Shown here: in pieces, positions 16,080-24,700 of the stretch | Layout: each line of letters starts with the position of its first letter | Numbering within the stretch: the stretch's first letter is position 1 | Assembly (NCBI GenBank): GCA_025698895.1 | Contig: JAILWO010000002.1 | Location: 682,001-746,000 of the forward strand | Source of the DNA: Rhizobiaceae bacterium | Lineage (GTDB): Bacteria; Pseudomonadota; Alphaproteobacteria; Rhizobiales; Rhizobiaceae | Reading direction: 5' to 3' | DNA length: 64,000 nucleotides | Made by a program: the position numbers and the translations under genes | The notes under the pieces: generated by a model | The model's input: the letters and a program-made list of their open reading frames with translations, nothing else | What the model was told of the DNA's origin: nothing | The model's database searches: none

Positions 16080-17243
16080 TCAGATCGCCCGGGCGATCTG
16101 CGCAAGCACCGACAGCGCTTCGATGGTGAGCGGATCGTCACTGGGCGCCGGGCGGGAAGCGGTCCTGACCACCACCACGCCTGATGTCGGGTCCGCCCAG
16201 ATATACTGGCCGTGAATGCCTATGGCGGCCAGCGTGCCGCGGCCGTCGCCGACGTCGTACCAGAAGGACCGGTAGCGCGCGTCGGGCAGGATGGTAACGG
16301 AATCGCCCTTGAGCCATGCCGCGCGATCGCCATTGGAGCGGATGTCGTCGATCCATGACGAGGGCAGGAGGCGGGCGCCGCTCGCGGCAACGCCGTCATT
16401 CATGACCAGCGCCCCGAGCCGGGCGAGGTCGTGCGGCGTCACGCACACGCCGCCGGCCGCGCGCGCGGCACCCACCCGGTCGACGGTCACATAGGCCTGG
16501 CCGGTCGCGCCCATCGGCTCCCAGATCCGTTCGGCGAGAAAGTCGCTGAAGCGGCGGCCGGTGGCGCGTTCGAGCACGATGCCCATCATGTCCGTGTCGG
16601 GCGAGGCATAGTAGAACGCCTCGCCGTGAGGCCGCCCCGCGCGCGGCAGGGACGCCAGCACGTCCAGCATTGTTTCGACGGCGTCCGGCCGGGTCTCGGG
16701 GTTCCACAGCATGGCCCGCCGGTAGCGGTCGAAGGGGCCGCTCCGGTCCAGATAGTCCTCGACGAATTCCAGCGACACCGTCATGTCGAGCAGGTGCCGC
16801 ACGGTGGCGTCCGCATAGGCGCCTCCGCCAGCGATCTCGGGCACGTAATCGGTAATCGGCGCGTCCGGGTCGAGCACCCCGTCGTCGACGGCCGCGCCAG
16901 CCAGCGCCCCGGTGATGGATTTCGAGATCGAGAAGATGATGTGCGGGCGGGCCGGGTCGACGTGACCGCCATGCCATTCGGCGACGAAGCGGCCGTCTTT
17001 CAGCGCCATGATGGAATCGGTGTGCGACTGGCGGAAGAAGTCTTCCGCGCCGATCGCGACGCCGTCCGGCTTGCGCAGCGTCAAGCCCTCGAAACCGCCG
17101 GCGCGCGACGGCTCGCCGCCGCGCCCGGACGATATCACCGCCGTGGGCACGATCTCGCGCACATTCTGGAAGCTCCAGCGGCTGAAGGGATGTTCGCGCC
17201 AGTTGGCGAGCGTGACGTCTGCGCGGCGGATGGTGTCGGACAT
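16080..17243 (-). CDS. Serine hydrolase, class C beta-lactamase family
   Basis: A 387-residue member of the beta-lactamase/esterase (DUF-free penicillin-binding fold) family. The nucleophile motif is S105-I-S-K108. A YASPDTDMMG segment stands at the second catalytic tyrosine position, and a C-terminal HGQYIWADP serves as the third motif. There is no clear signal peptide, so it is probably cytoplasmic, more like esterase EstB or 6-aminohexanoate-dimer hydrolase than a resistance enzyme. The ATG at 17243 with AGGAG upstream is chosen. It converges with the YeeE/YedE gene and has no obvious operon partner. Confidence 0.8.
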   Translation of the reverse strand: MSDTIRRADVTLANWREHPFSRWSFQNVREIVPTAVISSGRGGEPSRAGGFEGLTLRKPDGVAIGAEDFFRQSHTDSIMALKDGRFVAEWHGGHVDPARPHIIFSISKSITGALAGAAVDDGVLDPDAPITDYVPEIAGGGAYADATVRHLLDMTVSLEFVEDYLDRSGPFDRYRRAMLWNPETRPDAVETMLDVLASLPRAGRPHGEAFYYASPDTDMMGIVLERATGRRFSDFLAERIWEPMGATGQAYVTVDRVGAARAAGGVCVTPHDLARLGALVMNDGVAASGARLLPSSWIDDIRSNGDRAAWLKGDSVTILPDARYRSFWYDVGDGRGTLAAIGIHGQYIWADPTSGVVVVRTASRPAPSDDPLTIEALSVLAQIARAI

Positions 17244-17404
17244 GGTGGCTCCTTGCGGGTCGGGCCGATCAATGACCGGACGGAGCCGTGGGTTCAAGTC
17301 CGCGCGGGCCATGGAGCTTCCACATCTCACGGCGGTTGCGCGGGCGAAAGCCCGGGCCGCGGTCGCGGCCTGGTTCCGGTTCGAAGATTCTCCTTACGCC
17401 TCCA

Positions 17405-17434
17405 CGAAAAAACCCGGCGGTGGCCCGCCGGGTT
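17405..17434 (-). terminator. Terminator of the second porin gene
   Basis: On the minus strand a ten-base perfect stem (AACCCGGCGG with CCGCCGGGTT) and four-base loop is followed by six T residues, a classical intrinsic terminator 24 bases after the porin stop. Confidence 0.9.
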
Positions 17435-17457
17435 CGCTGGAGGTCGATCGTCGCCGA

Positions 17458-18561
17458 TCAGAAGTAGCGCGTGAAACGAAGATAGCCCGAATAGACGCCG
17501 TCGAGCCCGTCGACATCGTCATACTGGATTTCGGAGCGGATCTCGAAATTGGTCACCGGTGTCCACACCACGGAGACTTCGGCGCTGAAGCCGTCGACGG
17601 AGGTGTCGACGTCGCTGTTGGCCTCGTAGAAGTTGTTGAAGTACTGCGCGGCGACCGAAGCCGCGAAGTTCGGCGTGAACTGGTGATAGTAGGAGCCGAG
17701 GATCGACCATTCCGAATTGCCCAGCCCGCCGAACTTGTAGGTCGGACCCTGGGTGCCGTAGGCGTGATCGCCATCGGCATAGTAGCCGACCAGCCGCAAC
17801 GACGACCCGGCCGAGCCGATATTGATCTGCGTACCGGCCGAAACGCCGAAACCGTCGAGGCCGGCACCGTAGCTCTCGTCATAGCCGGCACGCAGCCAGA
17901 CCGCGCCCCAGGCCTGCTCGTAGCCGATGACGCCGACGATGTCGGGGATGTAGCCCTCGCCCTCCAGCGTGTCGTCCTCGAGCGAGATCGTGCCGAAGAT
18001 GCCGGCCGCGGAGGCGAAATTGTACTGGATCAGGTGGCGTTGCTGATAGCCGTACCACATGCCGTTCCAGGAATGGGAACCGAAGCTGGAGGTGACGTTG
18101 ACCGTCTCGGCCCAGGCCGATTCGGTGTAGCCCATGCGAAGCCCGCCGAGGTCGATGAAGGCCTGGTCGAAGGAGGCCGGGCCGTCATTCGGCGTGCCCC
18201 AGTCGGCCTGGATGCGGGCATAGGCGCGCAGCGTGCCCCACTCGGTCTGGGAGCGCGCGTCGAAATTGATGCGCGCGCGGGTCGACTTGTTCCAGCCGTC
18301 GCCGGCGAAGAAATTGTAGTTGCCGGCCTCCGAAAGCAGGCCGTCGTCGCTGGTGGCGCCGATCTGGTACCAGACATAGCCCGAGATCTGCAGGCAGGTC
18401 TCGGTGCCGGGGATGTAGAAGAAGCCGGCGCCGTACGCGTCGCAGACGCGCACATATTCCACCGGCTCCGGCTCGGCCATGATGACGGCGTCGGCGGCGC
18501 GAGCGCCGGACACCGCGACCAGAGCCGCTGCGGAACCCAGTATGATGCTCTTGATGGTCAT
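17458..18561 (-). CDS. Rhizobial-type outer-membrane porin, second copy
   Basis: A 367-residue porin closely related to the product at 9188-10294. It has the same mature N-terminus EYVRVCDAYGAGFFYIP and the same TETCLQISGYVWYQ with two cysteines, and ends RFTRYF. The signal peptide ends at ARAADA. The ATG at 18561 fits the signal. The divergence from the first copy is greatest in loop segments, as expected for surface loops. A structured inverted repeat lies 120-210 bases upstream. Monocistronic with a strong terminator. Confidence 0.93.
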   Translation of the reverse strand: MTIKSIILGSAAALVAVSGARAADAVIMAEPEPVEYVRVCDAYGAGFFYIPGTETCLQISGYVWYQIGATSDDGLLSEAGNYNFFAGDGWNKSTRARINFDARSQTEWGTLRAYARIQADWGTPNDGPASFDQAFIDLGGLRMGYTESAWAETVNVTSSFGSHSWNGMWYGYQQRHLIQYNFASAAGIFGTISLEDDTLEGEGYIPDIVGVIGYEQAWGAVWLRAGYDESYGAGLDGFGVSAGTQINIGSAGSSLRLVGYYADGDHAYGTQGPTYKFGGLGNSEWSILGSYYHQFTPNFAASVAAQYFNNFYEANSDVDTSVDGFSAEVSVVWTPVTNFEIRSEIQYDDVDGLDGVYSGYLRFTRYF

Positions 18562-18992
18562 GTGGTGTTGCCCTCGGGAGGTCGATCGTGGCGGCCGGGC
18601 ACGAATCCCCGCACCATCGGCGCCAGATGAATCACTGATCCTGTTTGTTTGCCGGTTCAATTGATTTCGCGTGCGCCAGATGCGCCGCACAATCCCTGTG
18701 GCGAACGGGCCACAGATGGCTGCCGCCGAAACGGGCAATCGCAACGGTTCGAGGCAGATTGTGCGGCGCACTAGGACGAGGGTGGAGCCGCACTCTTGGG
18801 CGCCTGGCCGGGCGAGGCAGACCCGGCGACGATCCGGTGAATCATCGCGCCACGGTATGGCCGCGGAAGATCCGATCGGCGCCCGTCAACGCCGCGCTCT
18901 CGTCCGCCCGCGCCGACGGCGCCGGAACAATGGACGCGGCCGGCTTCATCAGTTGATTGTGGGCGGCCTATTCTTTAAGGACGCCATGGCGC
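18562..18992. other. 431-base gap between porin and tRNA-Ser
   Basis: It holds the porin leader on the minus strand, the nested inverted repeat at 18681-18770, and the upstream region of the tRNA. No convincing coding sequence is visible on either strand. Confidence 0.6.
18681..18770. repeat. Nested inverted repeat, candidate structured RNA
   Basis: A perfect 14-base arm TGCGCCGCACAATC (18681-18694) pairs with GATTGTGCGGCGCA (18757-18770). Inside is a second stem, CTGTGG (18696-18701) with CCACAG (18710-18715). On the minus strand this lies in the region upstream of the porin start. It may be a structured leader, a small RNA or a mobile-element remnant; no T tract marks it as a terminator. 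Confidence 0.5.
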
Positions 18993-19083
18993 GGAGAGGT
19001 GGCCGAGTGGTCGAAGGCGCTCCCCTGCTAAGGGAGTAGAGGTCAAAAGCCTCTCGAGGGTTCGAATCCCTTCCTCTCCGCCA
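18993..19083 (+). tRNA. tRNA-Ser (anticodon GCU)
   Basis: A class II tRNA of 91 bases including an encoded CCA. The acceptor stem is GGAGAGG with CCTCTCC, discriminator G at 19080. The D region has GGCCGAGTGG. The anticodon GCT sits in the loop between CTCCC and GGGAG. A variable arm and the T-loop GTTCGAATC follow. It reads AGC and AGU codons. The gene is a plausible integration site for the accessory segment downstream. Confidence 0.97.
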
Positions 19084-19088
19084 TTTCC

Positions 19089-19361
19089 ATGACCTCATGG
19101 CAGTTCGCCTCGCTCACGGCTCCGACGGGCGGCCGAAAGCCCTGGCCGCAGTCGCGGCCTCGGGCGGAAGAGTGGCTCAGTGCGTTCATCGAGTTCTGCG
19201 AGAAGAAGGGCGTGCTGCCCGATCTTCCTCGGGAAGAGCTGCTCAAGGTGCTGGCGCATGTGGAGCTGGACGTTCTGGCGGCCATAGAAGCGCGCGATGC
19301 GGCAGGCTTGCCGCGCGGGAATGAGCGACGCGCTCCTTTTCCTCTATTGACGCATATTTGA
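19089..19361 (+). CDS. Hypothetical 90-residue protein next to tRNA-Ser, doubtful
   Basis: A 90-residue open frame starting six bases after the tRNA. No ribosome site precedes it because the upstream bases are tRNA. The middle (about residues 25-75) looks protein-like, with charged amphipathic helices around EEWLSAFIEFCEKKG and PREELLKVLAHVELDVL. I do not recognise the family. It may be the remnant of a larger gene left after an integration event. Its last codons run into the first 11-bp repeat at 19347. Confidence 0.3.
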   Translation: MTSWQFASLTAPTGGRKPWPQSRPRAEEWLSAFIEFCEKKGVLPDLPREELLKVLAHVELDVLAAIEARDAAGLPRGNERRAPFPLLTHI

Positions 19362-19390
19362 CGCCTGTTTGCGCCTGATTTGACGTCCCC
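19347..19390. repeat. Four phased 11-bp direct repeats, candidate regulator box
   Basis: Units begin exactly at 19347, 19358, 19369 and 19380: TTGACGCATAT, TTGACGCCTGT, TTGCGCCTGAT, TTGACGTCCCC. Spacing of 11 bases puts each unit on the same helix face, as in binding sites of OmpR/PhoB-family regulators. The array ends 72 bases before the small secreted protein at 19463. Confidence 0.6.
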
Positions 19391-19462
19391 ATGTCGCGAC
19401 CGTGGTCTCTATCTGATCGCGCCAAGCATTTCCCTGGCGCTTGTTTTGATCAGGAGAGTGCC

Positions 19463-19723
19463 ATGAACAACTTCGCTATCACCATCACCACAGCAATCGC
19501 GTCTTTGCTGGCCGTGTCGACCATCGCGGTCGCCCAGGAGCCTCCCGTGCTGTTTGGCGACTATTCCGCCAACGTCGCGGGAGCTGTGAACCTCACCGGC
19601 CCTGCCGTCACCAGCACCCACGCGATGACATTCGGCTACCCGACGGCGCAGCCGGCCGCGGAACCGGCACCGTTCGGCAACTACTCGGCCAACGTGCGCC
19701 GCGAGGACGTCATCGGTCGCTAG
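19463..19723 (+). CDS. Small secreted protein with repeated FGxYSANV motif
   Basis: An 86-residue protein with a clear signal peptide (about 1-24, ending VAQ). The mature part is only about 60 residues and contains FGDYSANV and FGNYSANV about 45 residues apart. I do not recognise a characterised family. An AGGAGAG ribosome site precedes the ATG. A phased direct-repeat array lies upstream and a 14-base perfect hairpin downstream, so it is a self-contained regulated unit. It could be a secreted peptide, a stress protein or a peptide precursor. Confidence 0.65.
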   Translation: MNNFAITITTAIASLLAVSTIAVAQEPPVLFGDYSANVAGAVNLTGPAVTSTHAMTFGYPTAQPAAEPAPFGNYSANVRREDVIGR

Positions 19724-19734
19724 ACCCGCTCCCC

Positions 19735-19769
19735 AGTTCTCCGCCCGTGCCTCGAACGGGCGGAGAACT
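19735..19769 (+). terminator. Hairpin after the small secreted protein gene
   Basis: The arms AGTTCTCCGCCCGT and ACGGGCGGAGAACT form a perfect 14-base stem with a seven-base loop, 12 bases after the stop. There is no T tract after the right arm, so termination strength is uncertain. Confidence 0.6.
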
Positions 19770-19827
19770 AGCCAGAGGTCGCAAGCAGAACCATGTCGGA
19801 TCACAGAAAGAATGGCTTACTACAAGT

Positions 19828-19857
19828 TGCAAATAGCAACGACTTGCCGCGTATATT
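19828..19857 (+). promoter_or_regulatory. Candidate promoter of the SARP/TPR regulator gene
   Basis: TTGCAA (19828-19833) and TATATT (19852-19857) are 18 bases apart. An inverted repeat GTTGC-N5-GCAAC (19826-19840) overlaps the first element and could be an operator. Transcription from here would begin near 19864, which supports the downstream start at 19937. Confidence 0.4.
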
Positions 19858-19936
19858 AGTTCCTACTAGTGTTTGGGCGCGGTCGGAGTATCCCTTTTCG
19901 CATTGCCTTATGCGAAGTTCGCCCGGAGGTTCCGGT

Positions 19937-21754
19937 ATGGCGGGACGCGGCGAGGTTCTTACGGTGAATTTGATCGGTCCGATGACCATCATCGGCCCCG
20001 ACGGTCGCGACTGCACACCCAAAGGTCGCAAGTCCTGCGCGCTTGTCGCGATGCTGGCGGTAGCGCCCGATGGAAGGCGTGGGCGTCGATGGCTTCAGAG
20101 CCATCTCTGGAGCGACCGCGGCGACAGGCAGGGCGCGGCAAGCCTGCGGCAAGCACTTCTCGAGATTAGAAACAGCTTCGGTCCCTGGCGCGATGCAATC
20201 CGCAGTGATGCGCTGGTGGCCGCACTCGACCTCAAGCGGGTCGCCCTCGACATCGAGTCCGAATCGACGAGATCGCCGCCCAGCGAAATCCGCGAGTTCC
20301 TGGAAGGCCTCGATATTCGAGACCCGGAATTCGAAGACTGGGTCCGCGATCAGCGCAGCTATTGGAGCGCCTACTTCGAGCAGATGGCGACGACGGTGCC
20401 TCGAAACGGTGCGCATTCGCCGGATGCGGGTCCAATGGTGGCAGATACTGCCTTGGCGCGGGGCGCGGACAGGACCAAACCATCCTCCGCATCCCCTTCC
20501 TATTCGCCGGCTTTCGGGCGGTTCCTGAACGATCGCATCAGCGTCGAAGGCCTACGCCGGCGCACAGCCATAGCGGTCGTTCCCCTGCTCAACTTCACCG
20601 GGGTCGCGGAGCAGGACTATATCGCGGAGGGTTTCAGCGAGAGCCTGCTTGATCGCCTGTCATGCCTGCGATGGCTGCCGATCATTGCCAGAAGCTCGAC
20701 TTTCGGCTTCCGCCAGCCTTCCCGCGACCTGATCGCCATCGCCGACCAGGTCGGCGCACGCTACGTCGTGGACGGCGAACTGTTCCTGGAAGCTGGAGAG
20801 ATGGCGGTCCGCGTAGGACTTACCAATGCCGAGACAGGTCTCTCCATGCTGTCGCGTCGCTATGGCCTTGCCCGGACCGAGATCAGCAGCGCGATCCACG
20901 ACGTCTTGACCGAGATCGTGGCCACGCTCGATTTCCAGATCGACCTGGCCGAGCAGCAGCGCGCCGGAACGGTGGAGTCCCATCTTAACGCGTTTGACGA
21001 GCATCTCTGGCGCGGCCGCTGGCACGTTAACAAGCTGACCCGGCGGGATTCCGACATCGCCCTGCAGCATTTCCAAGCCGCGCTCGACATCTCCCCCGAT
21101 GCGCCGGAGGCCCTGATCCAGCTTGCATGGTGCCAGTTGTGGCGGCTTTGGGTGACGCGGGGCAGCCAGGCTGAGATCGAGGAAGTAAAGAAGATCGCGC
21201 GCCGCGCGCTGACCGGCGACAGTTCCGATGCTCGCGCTTTCGCGTTGGTCGGCACGGCGGACATGTGGCTGAGGCGCGCCGACGATTCCATCCGGTCGCT
21301 GCGCAAGGCTATTGAACTCAATCCGAGCTTCGCATTCGCGCATCGCCAGTTGGGCACGACGCTCTACCTGTGCGGCCGGCCGTCCGAAGCCGTCGGGCCC
21401 CTGCAGACCGGCACACGCCTCAGCCCGAACGATCAGCATCTCTTCGTCAACTTCGGCGAGCTTGGCATGGTTTCGCTGATGCTTGGTGATCCCAAGGGAG
21501 CGATCGACTACGCGGCGCATTCTCTGATGCTGCGCCCAGCCTACTGGTATGCGCATCTCGTCAAGATCAACGGTTGGAAGGAGATCGGCGATGTGGCGCA
21601 GCATGGCCGCGCTTTGGAGGCCTATGCGGCCGTCGGCGGCAGTCCGACCGACAGACATTTCGACTGGCTGCCCTTCGTCGAAGCGCACTGGCCCGCCAAG
21701 CTTCGCGCGGGCATGCAGCCTCTAGGTCGAGCAAAGCCCTTCCAGGCCGCCTGA
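19937..21754 (+). CDS. SARP-type regulator with TolB-like and TPR domains
   Basis: A 605-residue regulator. Residues about 8-110 resemble the winged-helix DNA-binding part of SARP/BTAD activators (LIGPMTIIGPDGRDCTPKGRK, HLWSDRGDRQGAASLRQAL). Residues about 209-320 match the TolB-like adenylate-cyclase-associated module (IAVVPLLNFTG, YIAEGFSESLLDRLS). The rest is TPR helices (about 350-590). The start at 19937 has GGAGG seven bases upstream; the longer frame from 19793 overlaps the likely promoter. It ends 23 bases before the P450-peroxidase fusion, so the two are probably cotranscribed and the regulator likely controls the enzyme. Confidence 0.82.
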   Translation: MAGRGEVLTVNLIGPMTIIGPDGRDCTPKGRKSCALVAMLAVAPDGRRGRRWLQSHLWSDRGDRQGAASLRQALLEIRNSFGPWRDAIRSDALVAALDLKRVALDIESESTRSPPSEIREFLEGLDIRDPEFEDWVRDQRSYWSAYFEQMATTVPRNGAHSPDAGPMVADTALARGADRTKPSSASPSYSPAFGRFLNDRISVEGLRRRTAIAVVPLLNFTGVAEQDYIAEGFSESLLDRLSCLRWLPIIARSSTFGFRQPSRDLIAIADQVGARYVVDGELFLEAGEMAVRVGLTNAETGLSMLSRRYGLARTEISSAIHDVLTEIVATLDFQIDLAEQQRAGTVESHLNAFDEHLWRGRWHVNKLTRRDSDIALQHFQAALDISPDAPEALIQLAWCQLWRLWVTRGSQAEIEEVKKIARRALTGDSSDARAFALVGTADMWLRRADDSIRSLRKAIELNPSFAFAHRQLGTTLYLCGRPSEAVGPLQTGTRLSPNDQHLFVNFGELGMVSLMLGDPKGAIDYAAHSLMLRPAYWYAHLVKINGWKEIGDVAQHGRALEAYAAVGGSPTDRHFDWLPFVEAHWPAKLRAGMQPLGRAKPFQAA

Positions 21755-21777
21755 CTGGATGAGGAGAGGGGGGAGCC

Positions 21778-24700
21778 ATGGCGTGGAAAGCAAAATACGA
21801 CCAGCGGGTCGATGATCTGCGCACCCGCCTCGATGTCGAGATAGCATCGTCGCACGACTTCATATTTGGGCCGCCGACATGGCGTGCGTCGCTTAGCTCG
21901 GCGCTGCGTGATGACTGGCTCTTGCCGACATTGCTCCGCTTCGCGCGCACCTTCATGCCGGTGTTCTCGTTCGCCGGCCTTCGCTTCGTCACCCGGGCCA
22001 CGAATGTGAGAGAGGCATTCGAACGGAGTGGCGACTTCCGCGTTCCGTTCGGGCCTGAGATGAGAGATCTTTCCGGTGTCGGCGCCACGGCCGGCGAGGA
22101 AGTCGTTACCTTCGCGCTTGGCGTCGACCTGTCCGACGAGGAGGGCGAACACGGGCGCCAGCGCGAGCTGCTGGAAACGCTGCTGCGTCCGGAGGACCAT
22201 GAAACAGTCCTGGAGGATGTGCGCTGCGTCGCCCGCGGGCTGCTGGAAGACAGCGGTGGCCGGATCGACGCGATGAAGGACTATTTCATCCCGATCCTGA
22301 CCGAGGTCTGTCTGACCTATTACGGGCTGGAATGCGACGAGCCGGAGGAGTTCGCGAAATGGGCGATGGCGGCCAGCGCAATGCTGTTCGCCGATCCTTA
22401 TGGGGAGGAGGATACCCGCCGGGCGGGTCTTGCCGGCGCGAAGCGTCTGAACGCCGTGATCGACCGGTCGTGGAACAATTGGAAAAAGCGCGCGGCACGC
22501 GACCCGAGCAACCCACAGCTCGACAAGACGCTGCTCGGCCGGATGGCCATTCTGGAAGGGCCGCATCAGAAGCTGCGTGGCGATATTGACTGCGCCAAGA
22601 CCGATGGCCGGGTCCGCTCGCTCATGCTTGGCCTGATCACGGGTTTCGTGCCGACGACCGCTCTGGCGGCCGGCCATGCGCTGGCCGCGCTGCGCCGACA
22701 GGGCCAGTTCGGCAGGCTGGCGGACGCCGCGCGGGGCTTCAACGGCAACGCAACGAGTCTAGAGGCCAGGAAGCAGGACGCTCATCGACGCGAGCAGGTC
22801 GCAAAGATCATTCTCGAGGCCGCACGCCTGAAGCCCGCCGGATATCCGGGACATCTGCGTCGCGCCAGACAAACGACCTCGTTGCAGAACGCGCATGCCT
22901 TCAGCTGGCTTCGAGGATGGCCATTCGCTGCCGGTCCGACCGTCCAGAAAGACGCCACACTGATGGTTTCGACGGCGTCGGCACTGATGGACGAAAATCT
23001 TGTCGGCGAGGCGCCGCACAAGTTCCAGCCCGATCGATCATTCGAGCCGAACCTGATGTTCGGCCATGGCGACCATTCCTGCGTCGGCCGAGAGCTTGCG
23101 ACGAAAGTCATGACCGAGGCCTACGCGATGCTGTTCGCTCGTCCCGAGATCAGGCCGGCGGCGGGCTGGTTCACGCGCATGAAGCGGCTGGGAACGTTCC
23201 CCTACAGCTTCCCGATGGCATTTGCGCCGGAGCTCGCCGTGGAGGGCCTGAAGGTTGCGCCGCGCCTCCAGAGCATGATCACGATCGCGATCCCCGTCCC
23301 GCAGGACAAGAAGGAGAAACTCTTCGACACGCTCGAAACCCTTGGAAATCCGGCGAAGCCAAGTCCGGACCGCAGCCCAGGAGACCAGCCCGCCAACCTT
23401 GCGGATTGCCTTCAGGACACACAGATCGTCCACTTCGCAAGCATGGTCGTGGCGGAGGTCGCCAAGCGTGACGGTCCGCGGGCGATGCTCATCATCGAAA
23501 TCGCCGCGGACGGCGAGCCTCGCGACGTGCTGAAGAAGATCGAGGCAAAGGCGGCAAGCCAACTCAGCCCGATTCTGGAACTCACGGGCATGCCGGCATC
23601 CAGCCGTCCCGCGGAATGGTTGGGACAGTCAAAGCATCTCCTTAACGTGCGGCAGCGTCCCTGGGGAACCACCGGCCTGAATTTCAACGGCGCCGATGAG
23701 TTTCCAGCCCACCAGATCGAGCAGGAGAGAGAGCTGTTCAAATATGTGAAGGATGAGATCGAACGATTCATCGATTCACACCGCGGCGAGGGGAACTTCT
23801 CGCTAGGGGCTCTCAGGTTCGTCCGCAAGCGAATACGCGCAAACAGACCCGACCTGAAACACCTGCTTTTTCGCCCCGGCAGTGTGACGCTGCGTCTCTC
23901 CACCTGGAATGAACGCTCGGCTGGCGAGGCCGTCGCGACCTTCTTGAGATCGTCGCCGCATGCGTGGACGGTCTATCTGCTCTTCGCCGCGGTCGGAGTA
24001 GCGGCAGGCCTTGTCGCCGGCTTGGCCGCCGATTCCTTCCTGGGCGGATCGCTGGTCGGGGTCCTGGCCGGGCTGACGGCTATCCTGTTGACGAGTGCCC
24101 TGGCCTTGGCCCTCGTGGGCGCGGCGGCGCTGGTGCTGCGATGGCACGAGAGCCGGGACATGACGGACGATACCGACCCTAAGTTCAGCCACGTGATCGC
24201 GCTGGAGGCGCTGGAGAACCATCCAGGCTATCAGCAGAACCATGTCACGGCAGTGACCGAACTCAAGAAGGGCTGGTTCAGGCGGCTCGCGCTGGCGACG
24301 GGGTTCTTCGGCATCGCCCAGGTGATCAAATACCGTTTCAGGCACGGCTTCATCGCAGACATCGGCACGATCCACCAGGCCAAGTGGTTCAGGATCCCGA
24401 ACAGCGACACCATGGTCTTCCAGGCCAACTACGACGGAAGCTGGGAGAGCTATCTCGAGGACTTCGCCAACAAGGCCTATCAGGGACAGAATGCCGCCTG
24501 GAGCCATTGCGTGGGTTTCCCGAAGACGCGGTTCATGACATTGGACGGCGCAAGGGACGGCGATCGCTTCAAGCGATGGGTGCGCCGCAAGCAGGTAAAG
24601 GTGCCGTTCTGGTATTCCCGCTTCCCCGACATGACCAACGACCAGGTCCGCATCAACGCGCTGGTCCGTGACGGCCTGGCACGCGCCCGCACGGACACTG

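Noticed and set aside
19043-19285. Minus-strand frame containing MAERKGFEPSRGF across the tRNA
   Set aside because: This is the well-known spurious translation of a tRNA-Ser gene, not a protein.
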